Part shown: piece by piece, positions 1 to 10,001 of the stretch | Layout: each line of letters opens with the position of its first letter | Position numbering within the stretch: the first letter of the stretch is position 1 | Assembly (NCBI GenBank): GCA_943370145.1 | Contig: CALRPY020000061.1 | Coordinates: 1-24,762, forward strand | Source of the DNA: Ga0077536 sp943370145 | Lineage (GTDB): Bacteria > Pseudomonadota > Gammaproteobacteria > Ga0077536 | Direction: 5' to 3' | DNA length: 24,762 bases | Made by a program: the position numbers and the translations under genes | The notes under the pieces: generated by a model | Told to the model about the DNA's origin: nothing | Database searches by the model: none | What the model saw: only the letters and a program-made list of their open reading frames with translations

Positions 1-325
1 GTGGACAGGTGCCGCCCGGCCGGCATTGCCACGGCAGAGGCGCATTCCGCCATTCACCGTTCTTCTCCGTGTCCTCCGTGCTCTTGGTCAAAATTCGGCG
101 CCTGTTGCCGTGGCAACGCCGGGTTTCACCACGGAGAGCACAGAGGACATGGAGAAGTCGCATTTTCGAGCGTGGTCCGGGCAATGGCCATGCCGTCGAC
201 CGCTGGCTCAGCCCCACTCGTCTAGTCTCGGTGTTCTCGGCGTTCTCTGTGGCCCAACAGCACGTGGACGCGGGCACCCGCGTCCAAATGTGACCAAGAA
301 ACAGCCCGGGGCGGGAGAGGCGAAG
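1..325 (+). repeat. Dispersed repeat, copy A (cut by the window edge)
   Basis: This stretch matches the reverse complement of 6620-6944 base for base in length, with about 13 mismatches and no gaps by eye. It contains nested inverted repeats: arms 62-83 and 136-157 (CTTCTCCGTGTCCTCCGTGC type), a small GTTGCC-GT-GGCAAC hairpin at 104-117, and the palindrome GGACGCGGG-CA-CCCGCGTCC at 266-285. It ends in an AGCCCGGGGCGGGAGAGG motif shared with the other copies and stops 3 bp from the end of the first PEP-CTERM gene. No protein-coding gene is credible here; the small open frames follow the repeat. The outer end of this copy probably lies before position 1. Confidence 0.85.
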
Positions 326-328
326 ACT

Positions 329-1546
329 TCAGGCCCGGCGGCGGCGCCGGACTGCGGCGAAGCCGAGGCCGGCGAGACCCATGAGGGCCAGCGAGCCGGG
401 TTCGGGCACAGTCGTGTTGGTGGCACCCATCGCGAGGATGAAGAGATCCTCGAAGCCGTTGGTCTGGTCGAAGAAGCGCATGTCCATTGACAGTACGTCG
501 TAGCCGGCGGCGAGAAATCCCTGCAGCTTGCTGCCAGTCAGCTCGGGCAGGAAGGCGAAGAACTCGGCGCGGCCGTCGCCGAGATTCTGATCGAAGCGCA
601 CGAGCTCGCCACCATCGCACGCGACCTCGTTGAAGTCCTCGTCGACGCAGTAGGCGCCCTGCACGAGGGCGTATTCATCGAGGAGCGGGTCGCCGCCGAG
701 CGTCTTGTCCGAGACGAAGGCGAGGGGATCCACCACCGTTTCGTTATTGTTCGGATCGAGTACCGACGTGTTCCCGGCACAGGGCGCCGGGTCGCCGCCG
801 GGCGCACCGTCGGCGTCGCAGCCGCGAAATTCGAAGATCAGATCCGGCAGGCTGCCACTCGTGTCGCGCAGCGCCATGAGTCCCCACAGCTTGAGGCTCT
901 CGTTCGCGTCGCTGCCTTGCTGGTTGTTGTCGAAGACGAACACCGGGTCGCGCAGCGTGCCGTCGGCCAATTCGAGGCCGCTCAGCAGCGTCGACAATCG
1001 GATGTCCCAGGTGTCGAGCGTGTCGCCGTTGAAATCGATTGGGTTGCCGCTACCGTCGGAATCGGGGTCGGGCTCGGGCGTGACGCCGGCGGCCGCTTCC
1101 GCCGCACTGGGCGTCCGGTCGGTGCTGAAGCCCGGCACCTTGTTCTGCGACGCCTGGCTGACGAACGCGTCGTCCATGCTGTGCGCGCCGGACAAGGTCG
1201 GGTTGTCGTAGGCGCCGTCGTAGGTGTAGACGGCGATCACGCTGTCCTTGCCGATGAAGCCCTGGCTCGCGCCAATGGTGAACATGCCGGACAGCTGGTT
1301 CGCGTTCGGCCTCACGATCTTGCCGCTGGCGTCCACGCCGCCGTTCGTCACGAAGTTCAGCAGCCCCGTCGAGCAGGAGACGAAGTCGCCGTAGTTCGCG
1401 CAGAACGGGCTGACGTCGTAGGCGTGGTTGGTGATTTTCGGGATTTCTTCCAACGGTCGGAGCTCGCCGGCATGCGCCGCGCCCGCGACCACGGGACCGA
1501 CACACAGGAGCACGGCGGCGCGGGCCGCCAGGATGAGCTGTTTCAT
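329..1546 (-). CDS. PEP-CTERM sorting domain protein (paralogue 1)
   Basis: This is an exported protein of 405 residues and unknown biochemical role. A signal peptide covers about residues 1-26, cleaved after AHA. The C-terminus (about 380-405) is a classic PEP-CTERM signal: VPEPG, a hydrophobic stretch, then RRRRR. By family knowledge such tails are recognised by an exosortase, which processes them at the inner membrane. The mature part is acidic, with a D/P/G-rich linker near residues 150-175. It keeps six cysteines in three close pairs (FCANYGDFVSC, a pair after EFRGC, YCVDEDFNEVAC), matching the paralogue at 1903-3192. The SD-like GGGAGAGG lies just before the ATG. A sigma-54-type promoter is at 1578-1594. 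The extracellular matrix or surface is a likely destination, by inference from the family. Confidence 0.9.
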   Translation of the reverse strand: MKQLILAARAAVLLCVGPVVAGAAHAGELRPLEEIPKITNHAYDVSPFCANYGDFVSCSTGLLNFVTNGGVDASGKIVRPNANQLSGMFTIGASQGFIGKDSVIAVYTYDGAYDNPTLSGAHSMDDAFVSQASQNKVPGFSTDRTPSAAEAAAGVTPEPDPDSDGSGNPIDFNGDTLDTWDIRLSTLLSGLELADGTLRDPVFVFDNNQQGSDANESLKLWGLMALRDTSGSLPDLIFEFRGCDADGAPGGDPAPCAGNTSVLDPNNNETVVDPLAFVSDKTLGGDPLLDEYALVQGAYCVDEDFNEVACDGGELVRFDQNLGDGRAEFFAFLPELTGSKLQGFLAAGYDVLSMDMRFFDQTNGFEDLFILAMGATNTTVPEPGSLALMGLAGLGFAAVRRRRRA

Positions 1547-1577
1547 GGCCTCTCCCAGTCACTTTTGGATGTGGGAG

Positions 1578-1594
1578 AGCAATAAGCCGGCCAA
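1578..1594 (-). promoter_or_regulatory. Sigma-54 (-24/-12) promoter of PEP-CTERM gene 1
   Basis: On the minus strand the sequence reads TTGGCCGGCTTATTGCT. It has the invariant GG and GC separated by 10 bases, a TTGGC -24 box and a TTGCT -12 box, close to the RpoN consensus YTGGCACG-N4-TTGCW. Transcription would start near 1567, giving a leader of about 20 nt that includes the SD. A similar site precedes the paralogue. RpoN control of PEP-CTERM genes through the PrsK/PrsR two-component system is known in other proteobacteria; its use here is inferred. Confidence 0.7.
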
Positions 1595-1726
1595 GGCCGG
1601 TGAAAGCCCGCAGGACCGGGCGCTGCCGGCGCGGCGTTGGGGAAAGGCGGCCAATCAGGACGTGAAACGTCAATCAGCTTGACAGCGCTGGGGCGTCGTC
1701 AGGCGCGGGTGCTCGACAAATCAGCG

Positions 1727-1745
1727 AAAATCACCAGGTGATTTT
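1727..1745. promoter_or_regulatory. Perfect 19-bp palindrome upstream of PEP-CTERM gene 1
   Basis: AAAATCACC-A-GGTGATTTT has 9-bp perfect arms around one central base. It lies about 150 bp upstream of the sigma-54 site, a normal distance for an enhancer-binding protein site. It also lies about 160 bp beyond the stop of PEP-CTERM gene 2 and ends in TTTTCC on the plus strand, so a terminator is the main alternative. The rest of the gap 1547-1902 shows no gene. Confidence 0.5.
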
Positions 1746-1867
1746 CCTTAATCGCGGGAATTCAGTCGGGGCAGCCAGAAACCATGAGCTTGATCAGACT
1801 GCGATGGGCGACCTGAGCTAACGGGAAACTTCCCTGCCCTCGGCGCCCACCCCGCGATGCGCGGTCA

Positions 1868-1893
1868 GCTTCTCCCGCAAACGCGGGAGAAGC
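1868..1893 (-). terminator. Hairpin after PEP-CTERM gene 2
   Basis: GCTTCTCCCGC and GCGGGAGAAGC form a perfect 11-bp stem with an AAAC loop, 9 bp beyond the stop codon of the minus-strand gene. No T-run follows, so it may act as an RNA-stabilising hairpin or be a REP-type remnant rather than a true intrinsic terminator. Confidence 0.4.
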
Positions 1894-1902
1894 GCAGAGG
1901 CT

Positions 1903-3192
1903 TCAGGCCCGGCGGCGGCGACGCTGGACCGCGGCGAAGCCGAGGCCACCGAGGCCGAGCAGAGCCAGCGAGCCGGGTTCGGGCGTCGTGTTGGTTTCAC
2001 CCATGGCCAGAATGAACAGGTCCTCGAAGCCGTTTGACTGGTCGAAGAAGCGCAGGTCCATCGACAGCACGTCGTATCCCTCGTTCATGCGAGTCTGGAG
2101 CTTCGCGCCGGTGAGTTCGGGCAGGAAGCCGAAGAACTCGGCGAGGTTGGTGCCGAGATTCTGGTTGAACCGCACCGCCTCGCTGCCGTTGCAAAGCACT
2201 TCCTTGAAATTCGTATCGACGCAGTACTCACCCTGTACCAGCGCGTACTCGTCGAGCAGCGGGTCGTCGCCAAGGGCCTTGTCGGACGTGAAAGTCGTGG
2301 GATCGACAACAGTCTCGTTGTTGTTCGGCTCCAGCACCTGCGAGTTCGGCGCGCAGCCCAAGGGATCGCTGCCGCCTCCGCTGCCGGCGGGCTCACCGAT
2401 GCCACCGAGCGTGTCCTCGTTGCAACCGCGGAACTCGAAGACCAGCGTGGGAAGTTGGCCTTGGAGGTCGCGCAGTGCGAGCACGCCCCAGAGCTTGATG
2501 CTGGCGTCAGCATCCTCGCCAACCTGGTTGTTGTCGAAGGCGAACACCGGGTCACGCAGTTTGCCGTCGAGCGTCAGGGCGTCGAGCAGCGAACCGATCT
2601 GGATGTCCCAGTAGTCATTGGTATCGCCCGTGAAGTCATTGTCGGCGGCGCCGACTTCCTGGTTCTCCGGCGGCCCCTCGGAATTGGGGTCATCCTCGAC
2701 CTGCACGCCGGCTGCAAGTTCTTCCGCAGACGGTGTCTTGTTGGTGCTGAAACCGGTGACGAACTTCTGCCCGGACGAGCTCGAGTAGGCGTCATCCATC
2801 ACAAGGTTTTCCTGGACGAGCGGCGTCGTGAGGTCGTCCGCGCCAACTGTCGGATTGTCGATCACGGCGCCCGAACCACCGTAGACAGTGATGACGGAAT
2901 CCTTGCCGAGCAGCCCCTGGTCGGCAATCACCTTGAACGCCCCGTTTATCTGGTTGGTGTTCGGCGCGACGATCTGGCCCAGCAGGTCGACACCGCCGTT
3001 GGTCACGAAATTGAGCACGGCGGTCGAACAGGCGTAGAAATCACCGTAAGCAGCACAGAACGGCATCAGCGCCGGCGTGATGGTCGGGATTTCTTCCAGC
3101 GGCAGCAGCTCCCCCGCCTGAGCAGGCGCGCCAAACATCCCCGCCGCAATGGCGAGACCCAGTATCCGGGCTTTTCCAGTGAATCCTTGCAT
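1903..3192 (-). CDS. PEP-CTERM sorting domain protein (paralogue 2)
   Basis: This is an exported protein of 429 residues, clearly paralogous to the product of 329-1546. They share GELLPLEEIP-type mature ends, the FVTNGGVD block, the RDPVF-FDNNQ block, the ETVVDP block and the FEDLFILAMG block just before the tail. A signal peptide covers about residues 1-27 (cleaved after AQA). The C-terminal PEP-CTERM tail starts near residue 403 (TPEPG, hydrophobic span, QRRRRR). The six cysteines of the paralogue are all kept (FCAAYGDFYAC, EFRGC plus GC, YCVDTNFKEVLC), suggesting three disulfides outside the cytoplasm. No enzymatic motif is visible. Its own sigma-54-type promoter is at 3237-3253, so the pair appears to be transcribed separately but under shared control. 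Function unknown. Confidence 0.9.
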   Translation of the reverse strand: MQGFTGKARILGLAIAAGMFGAPAQAGELLPLEEIPTITPALMPFCAAYGDFYACSTAVLNFVTNGGVDLLGQIVAPNTNQINGAFKVIADQGLLGKDSVITVYGGSGAVIDNPTVGADDLTTPLVQENLVMDDAYSSSSGQKFVTGFSTNKTPSAEELAAGVQVEDDPNSEGPPENQEVGAADNDFTGDTNDYWDIQIGSLLDALTLDGKLRDPVFAFDNNQVGEDADASIKLWGVLALRDLQGQLPTLVFEFRGCNEDTLGGIGEPAGSGGGSDPLGCAPNSQVLEPNNNETVVDPTTFTSDKALGDDPLLDEYALVQGEYCVDTNFKEVLCNGSEAVRFNQNLGTNLAEFFGFLPELTGAKLQTRMNEGYDVLSMDLRFFDQSNGFEDLFILAMGETNTTPEPGSLALLGLGGLGFAAVQRRRRRA

Positions 3193-3236
3193 GTCGGCAC
3201 CCTCGTGAGGCAGGTCGTTGTTTCCTGCGTGGGGAC

Positions 3237-3253
3237 TGCAAGGCTCGTTCCAT
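3237..3253 (-). promoter_or_regulatory. Sigma-54 (-24/-12) promoter of PEP-CTERM gene 2
   Basis: The minus strand reads ATGGAACGAGCCTTGCA. GG and GC are exactly 10 bases apart, with TGG-ACG in the -24 box and TTGCA in the -12 box, a close match to the RpoN consensus. The predicted start is near 3227, giving a leader of about 35 nt. It lies in the same place relative to the gene as the site before the paralogue. Confidence 0.75.
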
Positions 3254-3254
3254 C

Positions 3255-3312
3255 TTCCCTAAATTAAAAGGATCTTTATCAATATCAAAAGGATATTTTC
3301 CCTAATTAAAAA
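3255..3312. promoter_or_regulatory. AT-rich repeated region upstream of the sigma-54 promoter
   Basis: This is a sharp AT-rich island in GC-rich DNA. TTCCCTAAATTAAAA (3255-3269) recurs as TTCCCTAATTAAAA (3298-3311). AAAAGGATCTTT (3266-3277) recurs as AAAAGGATATTT (3287-3298). AATATC-N5-GATATT forms an inverted repeat at 3281-3297. It sits directly behind the -24 box, where DNA bending or activator binding is expected at sigma-54 promoters. I see no recognised gene or signal in the rest of the gap to 3645. Confidence 0.5.
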
Positions 3313-3645
3313 CGCTTTGGTCCTGGCGCCCATGAAACGTAAAAAACATTGACAGCTTTGCGGCCGATCGGGACCAGCCCAGCGGCGCCACAACCGCTGC
3401 CAGTTCGCCATCGCTGTCGAATTAGCTATCCGGATCAGCGCGATGCGCGGGATCGAGCGACGGGGACACATCTGTAAAGAAAATGGAAACCTCCGCAAAT
3501 CCGTGACTTGCTGGCGTCCGGAAGCCGTTTCACGAAGCGATTCGAGCGAGTCGAATCGTCAAACTTCGAGACCATGCCGGGAAACCAGTGACGCGACGCC
3601 TGGCCTTCACTATCTTGGGAAAACCCACCGCCAGCGACGCTCTCC

Positions 3646-6516
3646 ATGACGGAAGAAATCATCTTCGACCCGGCGCTCGTCCCCTCAGGCATGGACCCGG
3701 CCGAATGGGCCGACATCTGCCGCCACCATCACCGCAAACGGCTGATCCTGCGCAGCCTGCTCATCGCGCTGCTGCTGGCGCCGGTGCTGTGGGTCGGCTG
3801 GCGCGTGCTGAATCCGCCACTGAACGCGGAGCAGCAGTACGCCGTCGCCGAGGAAAGCCTGGCCGCGGGCGAGCTGTCCGCCGCGCTGATCTCCATCAAA
3901 TCGTCGATGGTTCAAGACCCGAGCTCCGCCGCCGCAAGGCGGCTGGCGGGGCGTATCTACCTGCGGCTGGGTGCCTACCCGGATGCCCGCAAGGAACTGC
4001 AGCGCGCGCGTGAACTGGGCCTGAAGGACCCGCTGCTCGACATCGAGATCGCGAGCGCGCTGCTGTACCAGGGGCAATACCGGGCCGCGACCGACTTCCT
4101 TGCCGCGAGCGCGTTGCGCACTGCGGCGCCGGCCGAGTGGCAGGCCCTGCGCGGTGACGCGCTGCTCGGGTTGAACCAGCCGGAACGCGCGACCGACGTC
4201 TACGAACTCGCGCTGCAGGCCGACGCCGCCAATGCGCGCGCGCTGCGCGGCCTCGCTCGCCTCGCCTTCGAGCGGGGCGAGACCGACGACGCGGCGGCCC
4301 GCATCGAGCGCGCGATCGACGTCGCGCCGGACACAATCGACGGCTGGCTGCTGAAGGGCGACATCGCGCTTACGACCAAACGTTTCGCCGACGCCGAAGC
4401 GGCCTTCAAGAAGGCGGTGGCCCTGAACCGCTACCGCAAGGGCGCGCTGGTGGGCCTCGGCCGCGCATTCCTCGCGCAGGGCAAGATCGACGAGGGCGAA
4501 GCCCAGGCCAGGGCCATCCTCAAGCTCGCGCCGAAAGACGCCTGGGGTCACTACCTGCGCGGCAGCGTCGCGCTGCAGCGGGAGCAGCCCGATGGGGCGG
4601 CCGACGCCTTCGAGCAGGCACTGAAGAACGATCCCGAGCACACGGAAACGAAACTGCTGTTCGGCGAGCTGCTCGCTGCGCGCGGCCAGCTCGAGCGGGC
4701 GGACGAAATGCTGCGGCAATACCTCGCGCGTCATCCGAACAACCTGCGCGCAATCAAATCCTGGGCACGGCTGCAGATGCGCCTGGGCGCGCCCGACAAG
4801 GCCATCGCCGCGCTGACCGGCGTGGCCCGCGAGGCCCTCGCCGACCCGGAAATGACCGCGCTGCTAGGCACTGCCTACCTCGACACCGGCTCGGCGGACG
4901 CCGCCGTGGCGCTGCTGGAGAAGGCGAGCAAGGCCGAGCCGGACGACGCGGGGATCTCTCGCAGGCTTGCGGTGGGCTATGCCGCAAAGGGCGACCTCGA
5001 CCGCGCGCTGGAAGCCATCGGGCAACTGGGCACCGACGGCCAGTTGACCGCAGCCCACCTCGAGATTGCCCGCTCGCTGCTCGCGCAGGGCGAGATCGAC
5101 AAGGCGCTGGAACTCACCGGCCGGCTCACGCACGACATGCCGGAGAGCCCTGAAGCCTTCAACCTGAACGGCATCGTGCAGGAGGCGGCGGGCAAGCGCG
5201 CGGCCGCCGTCGACAGCTTCGAGAAAGCGCTGGCGCTGGCCCCGGACAGCATCCCGGCCCGCCTCAACCTCGCGCGCCGCGCGCTGGCGGACGGCGATGC
5301 GGCCGGCGCGCGACTGCGCTTCGACGAGATCCTGCAGCGCCAGCCCGGCAACAGCCAGGCGCTGGTCTCACTCGCGAAACTCGACGGCGCCGCCGGCAAG
5401 CCGCTGAAAGAGGTTGTCGCCCGCCTGCAGCAGGCCGTCGACAGCAATCCGAACGCGACCGAGGCGCAGCTGATCCTCGCCAACTACCACCTCGGGCGTC
5501 GCGCCTTCGACGTCGCGATGCGGCACGCCGAGGCGGCGGTGGAGGCCGCGCCGGCGCAGGCGCTGCCGCTGATGACGCTAGCCCGCTGCCAGCTCGCGAT
5601 GAAGCAGCCGGCGCAGGCCATCGCGAGCCTCAAAAAGGCCGCTGAACTCGCGCCCGAATCGAAGCGCACGCAGCAGTTGCTGGCGCTGGCCTATGCGCAG
5701 AAAGGCGATGAAAAGGCGCTACGCGCATCGCTGGATTCGCTGATCGAAAGCGGGCTGGACCCGGCGACCCGCCGCATCGTGCAGGCGAACCTCGCCTTCG
5801 AGGCGGGCGACACCGACACGGCGCTCGCCGCCGCATCGGAGATGAAGAAGGTCCCCGGCCAGGAACTCGCCGGCCTGACGATGGAAGGCAGCGCGCGCCT
5901 GGCGCGCAAGGAGTACGAGGCCGCCATCGCCGCCTATCGCAAGGCCTTCGAACTGAAGCCCGACCCGCGCAGCCTCGTGCCGCTGTACGACGCCCTCGCG
6001 CAGGCGGGGCGCACGGCGGAGGCTGAAAAGGCCCTGACGGACTGGCTGGTCCAGCACCCGGACGACGTCGCGGTGCGCTCGACGCTTGCCCATCACTACC
6101 GCACGCAAGGCCGCACCGAAGACGCCCGGCGCGAGTATGAGCGCGCGCTGCAGGCGCAGCCGGACAACGTCCTCGTGCTGAACAACCTCGCATGGCTCCT
6201 CGACGCGCAGGGCGACAAGCAGGCGCTCGCGCACGCTGCGAAGGCCCACGAGCGCATGCCGGAGCGCGCCGAGATCATGGACACCTACGGCTGGATGCAG
6301 GTGCGGTACGGCAAACTTGAACTGGGCCTCGCGATGCTGAAGAAGGCCGCGGCGAAAGCCCCGGCCGACGCCGACATCCAGTACCACTATGCCGCCGCGC
6401 TGGTGGAGGCGAAGGACACCGCCGCGGCGCGCCGGATTCTGGATGCGCTGCTGGCGAAGCCCGACGCTTTCCCCAGCCGCGCCGCCGCCGAGGAACTGCT
6501 GAAGAAGCTGGGCTGA
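3646..6516 (+). CDS. prsT: PrsT-like TPR-repeat protein of the PEP-CTERM system
   Basis: This is a 956-residue protein built almost wholly of tetratricopeptide repeats. Residues 1-32 are a short charged, His-rich cytoplasmic start. A single membrane span is at about 33-54. TPR units run from about residue 62 (AVAEESLAAGELSAAL) to the end. The opening repeats, the late NNLAWLLDAQGD and MDTYGWMQVRYGK blocks and the overall length resemble the PEP-CTERM TPR family PrsT (TIGR02917). Family members are usually lipoproteins; no lipobox cysteine is present here, so this one appears anchored by a transmembrane helix. It is divergent from two PEP-CTERM substrates, which supports a role in export or assembly of such proteins or of exopolysaccharide. 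No good SD is seen before the ATG; a later ATG at 3691 is possible. Confidence 0.75.
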   Translation: MTEEIIFDPALVPSGMDPAEWADICRHHHRKRLILRSLLIALLLAPVLWVGWRVLNPPLNAEQQYAVAEESLAAGELSAALISIKSSMVQDPSSAAARRLAGRIYLRLGAYPDARKELQRARELGLKDPLLDIEIASALLYQGQYRAATDFLAASALRTAAPAEWQALRGDALLGLNQPERATDVYELALQADAANARALRGLARLAFERGETDDAAARIERAIDVAPDTIDGWLLKGDIALTTKRFADAEAAFKKAVALNRYRKGALVGLGRAFLAQGKIDEGEAQARAILKLAPKDAWGHYLRGSVALQREQPDGAADAFEQALKNDPEHTETKLLFGELLAARGQLERADEMLRQYLARHPNNLRAIKSWARLQMRLGAPDKAIAALTGVAREALADPEMTALLGTAYLDTGSADAAVALLEKASKAEPDDAGISRRLAVGYAAKGDLDRALEAIGQLGTDGQLTAAHLEIARSLLAQGEIDKALELTGRLTHDMPESPEAFNLNGIVQEAAGKRAAAVDSFEKALALAPDSIPARLNLARRALADGDAAGARLRFDEILQRQPGNSQALVSLAKLDGAAGKPLKEVVARLQQAVDSNPNATEAQLILANYHLGRRAFDVAMRHAEAAVEAAPAQALPLMTLARCQLAMKQPAQAIASLKKAAELAPESKRTQQLLALAYAQKGDEKALRASLDSLIESGLDPATRRIVQANLAFEAGDTDTALAAASEMKKVPGQELAGLTMEGSARLARKEYEAAIAAYRKAFELKPDPRSLVPLYDALAQAGRTAEAEKALTDWLVQHPDDVAVRSTLAHHYRTQGRTEDARREYERALQAQPDNVLVLNNLAWLLDAQGDKQALAHAAKAHERMPERAEIMDTYGWMQVRYGKLELGLAMLKKAAAKAPADADIQYHYAAALVEAKDTAAARRILDALLAKPDAFPSRAAAEELLKKLG

Positions 6517-6555
6517 GGTCGGGGTCTCGTACGGCGGCGCTGCGCCGAGTTCAAG

Positions 6556-7070
6556 CGACCCTCACCCGCCGCCTTCGGCGTCGACCTCTCCCGGAACGGG
6601 AGAGGTGAAAACAATGCATCTTCGCCTCTCCCGACCCGGGCTGTCTCTTGGTCACATTCGGACGCGGGTGCCCGCGTCCACGTGCTGTTGGGCCACAGAG
6701 AACGCCGAGAACACCGAGGTTAGACAAGTGGGGCTGAGCCATCGGTCGACGGCATGGCCATTGCCCGGACCACGCTCGAAAATGCGACGGCTCCCTGTCC
6801 TCCGTGCTCTCCGTGGTGAAACCTGGCGTTGCCACGGCAACAGGCGCCGAATCTTGACCAAGAGCACGGAGGACACGGAGAAGAACGGTGAATGGCGGAA
6901 TGCGCCTCTGCCGTGGCAATGCCGGCCGGGCGGCACCTGTCCACCCGATCCGCTCGGTGTTCTCGGTGTTCGGTGGCCCATCAAGGTCTGCACCCCGATA
7001 CCCGCGTCCAAATGTGACCAAGAGACAGCCCGTTCCGGGAGAGGCCGGCCGCCAAGCCGGGTGAGGGTCG
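6556..7070. mobile_element. 515-bp MITE-like element (repeat copy B)
   Basis: The ends are perfect 13-bp inverted repeats: CGACCCTCACCCG at 6556-6568 and its complement at 7058-7070. Inside them a longer imperfect inverted pair covers about 6620-6718 and 6953-7046 (CTCTCCCG, GGGCTGTCTCTTGGTCACAT, GAGAACACCGAG). Central inverted arms of CACGGAGGACACGGAGAAG type complete a nested hairpin layout. 6620-6944 is the inverted partner of 1-325. No transposase or plausible protein is encoded, so any movement would be non-autonomous. It fills most of the 738-bp gap between the TPR gene and acnA. Confidence 0.7.
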
Positions 7071-7178
7071 TTGCAGATGGCGCAGCGCCAACTCGCGCCC
7101 GCTTTCCCGCGCCGCCGGTCCCGCGAGCCGGAAGGGCGCCGGCCCCTTGCGGCGCTACAACATGGCGGCGTTATTGCC

Positions 7179-7184
7179 GATAAT
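7179..7184 (+). promoter_or_regulatory. Possible -10 box of acnA
   Basis: GATAAT matches the sigma-70 -10 consensus at five of six bases and lies about 70 bp before the acnA start, just outside the repeat element. The -35 position (TACAAC at 17-bp spacing) is poor, so an activator or a different start is possible. Confidence 0.3.
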
Positions 7185-7254
7185 GCCGGCTTCACATCCC
7201 GCCAGACGACCAGGTCTCAGCCGATGAGCGGCTGTCACCGGTCCGGAGAACAAC

Positions 7255-9915
<2,661 letters not shown>

Positions 9916-9928
9916 GGGCCGGCACCGA

Positions 9929-9983
9929 GCGCCGCGTCCGCACGCGCGGGCGCGGCGCGACGTGGCCTCGACCCGGCCACGTC
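9929..9983 (+). terminator. Two adjacent hairpins after acnA
   Basis: GCGCCGCG (9929-9936) pairs with CGCGGCGC (9951-9958). Immediately after it, GACGTGGCC (9959-9967) pairs with GGCCACGTC (9975-9983) around a 7-base loop. They fill the short gap between acnA and the next gene. No T-run follows, so this is a candidate terminator or processing structure only. Confidence 0.4.
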
Positions 9984-10001
9984 ACCCTTCCCCTGCCTGA
10001 C

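Noticed and set aside
1..325. Overlapping small open frames in the repeat
   Set aside because: They recur wherever the repeat recurs, in several frames, with no SD or protein-like features, so they reflect the repeat rather than genes.
1550..1579. Hairpin CTCTCCCA/TGGGAGAG that would hide the ribosome binding site of PEP-CTERM gene 1
   Set aside because: If the sigma-54 promoter at 1578-1594 is used, transcription starts near 1567 and the 5' arm (1572-1579) is not in the RNA. It would matter only with an upstream start.
3685..4734. Long minus-strand open frame opposite the TPR gene
   Set aside because: Composition is Arg/Ala-rich, as expected from the complement of GC-rich codons, and it has no recognisable domain. 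Overlap with a well-supported gene.
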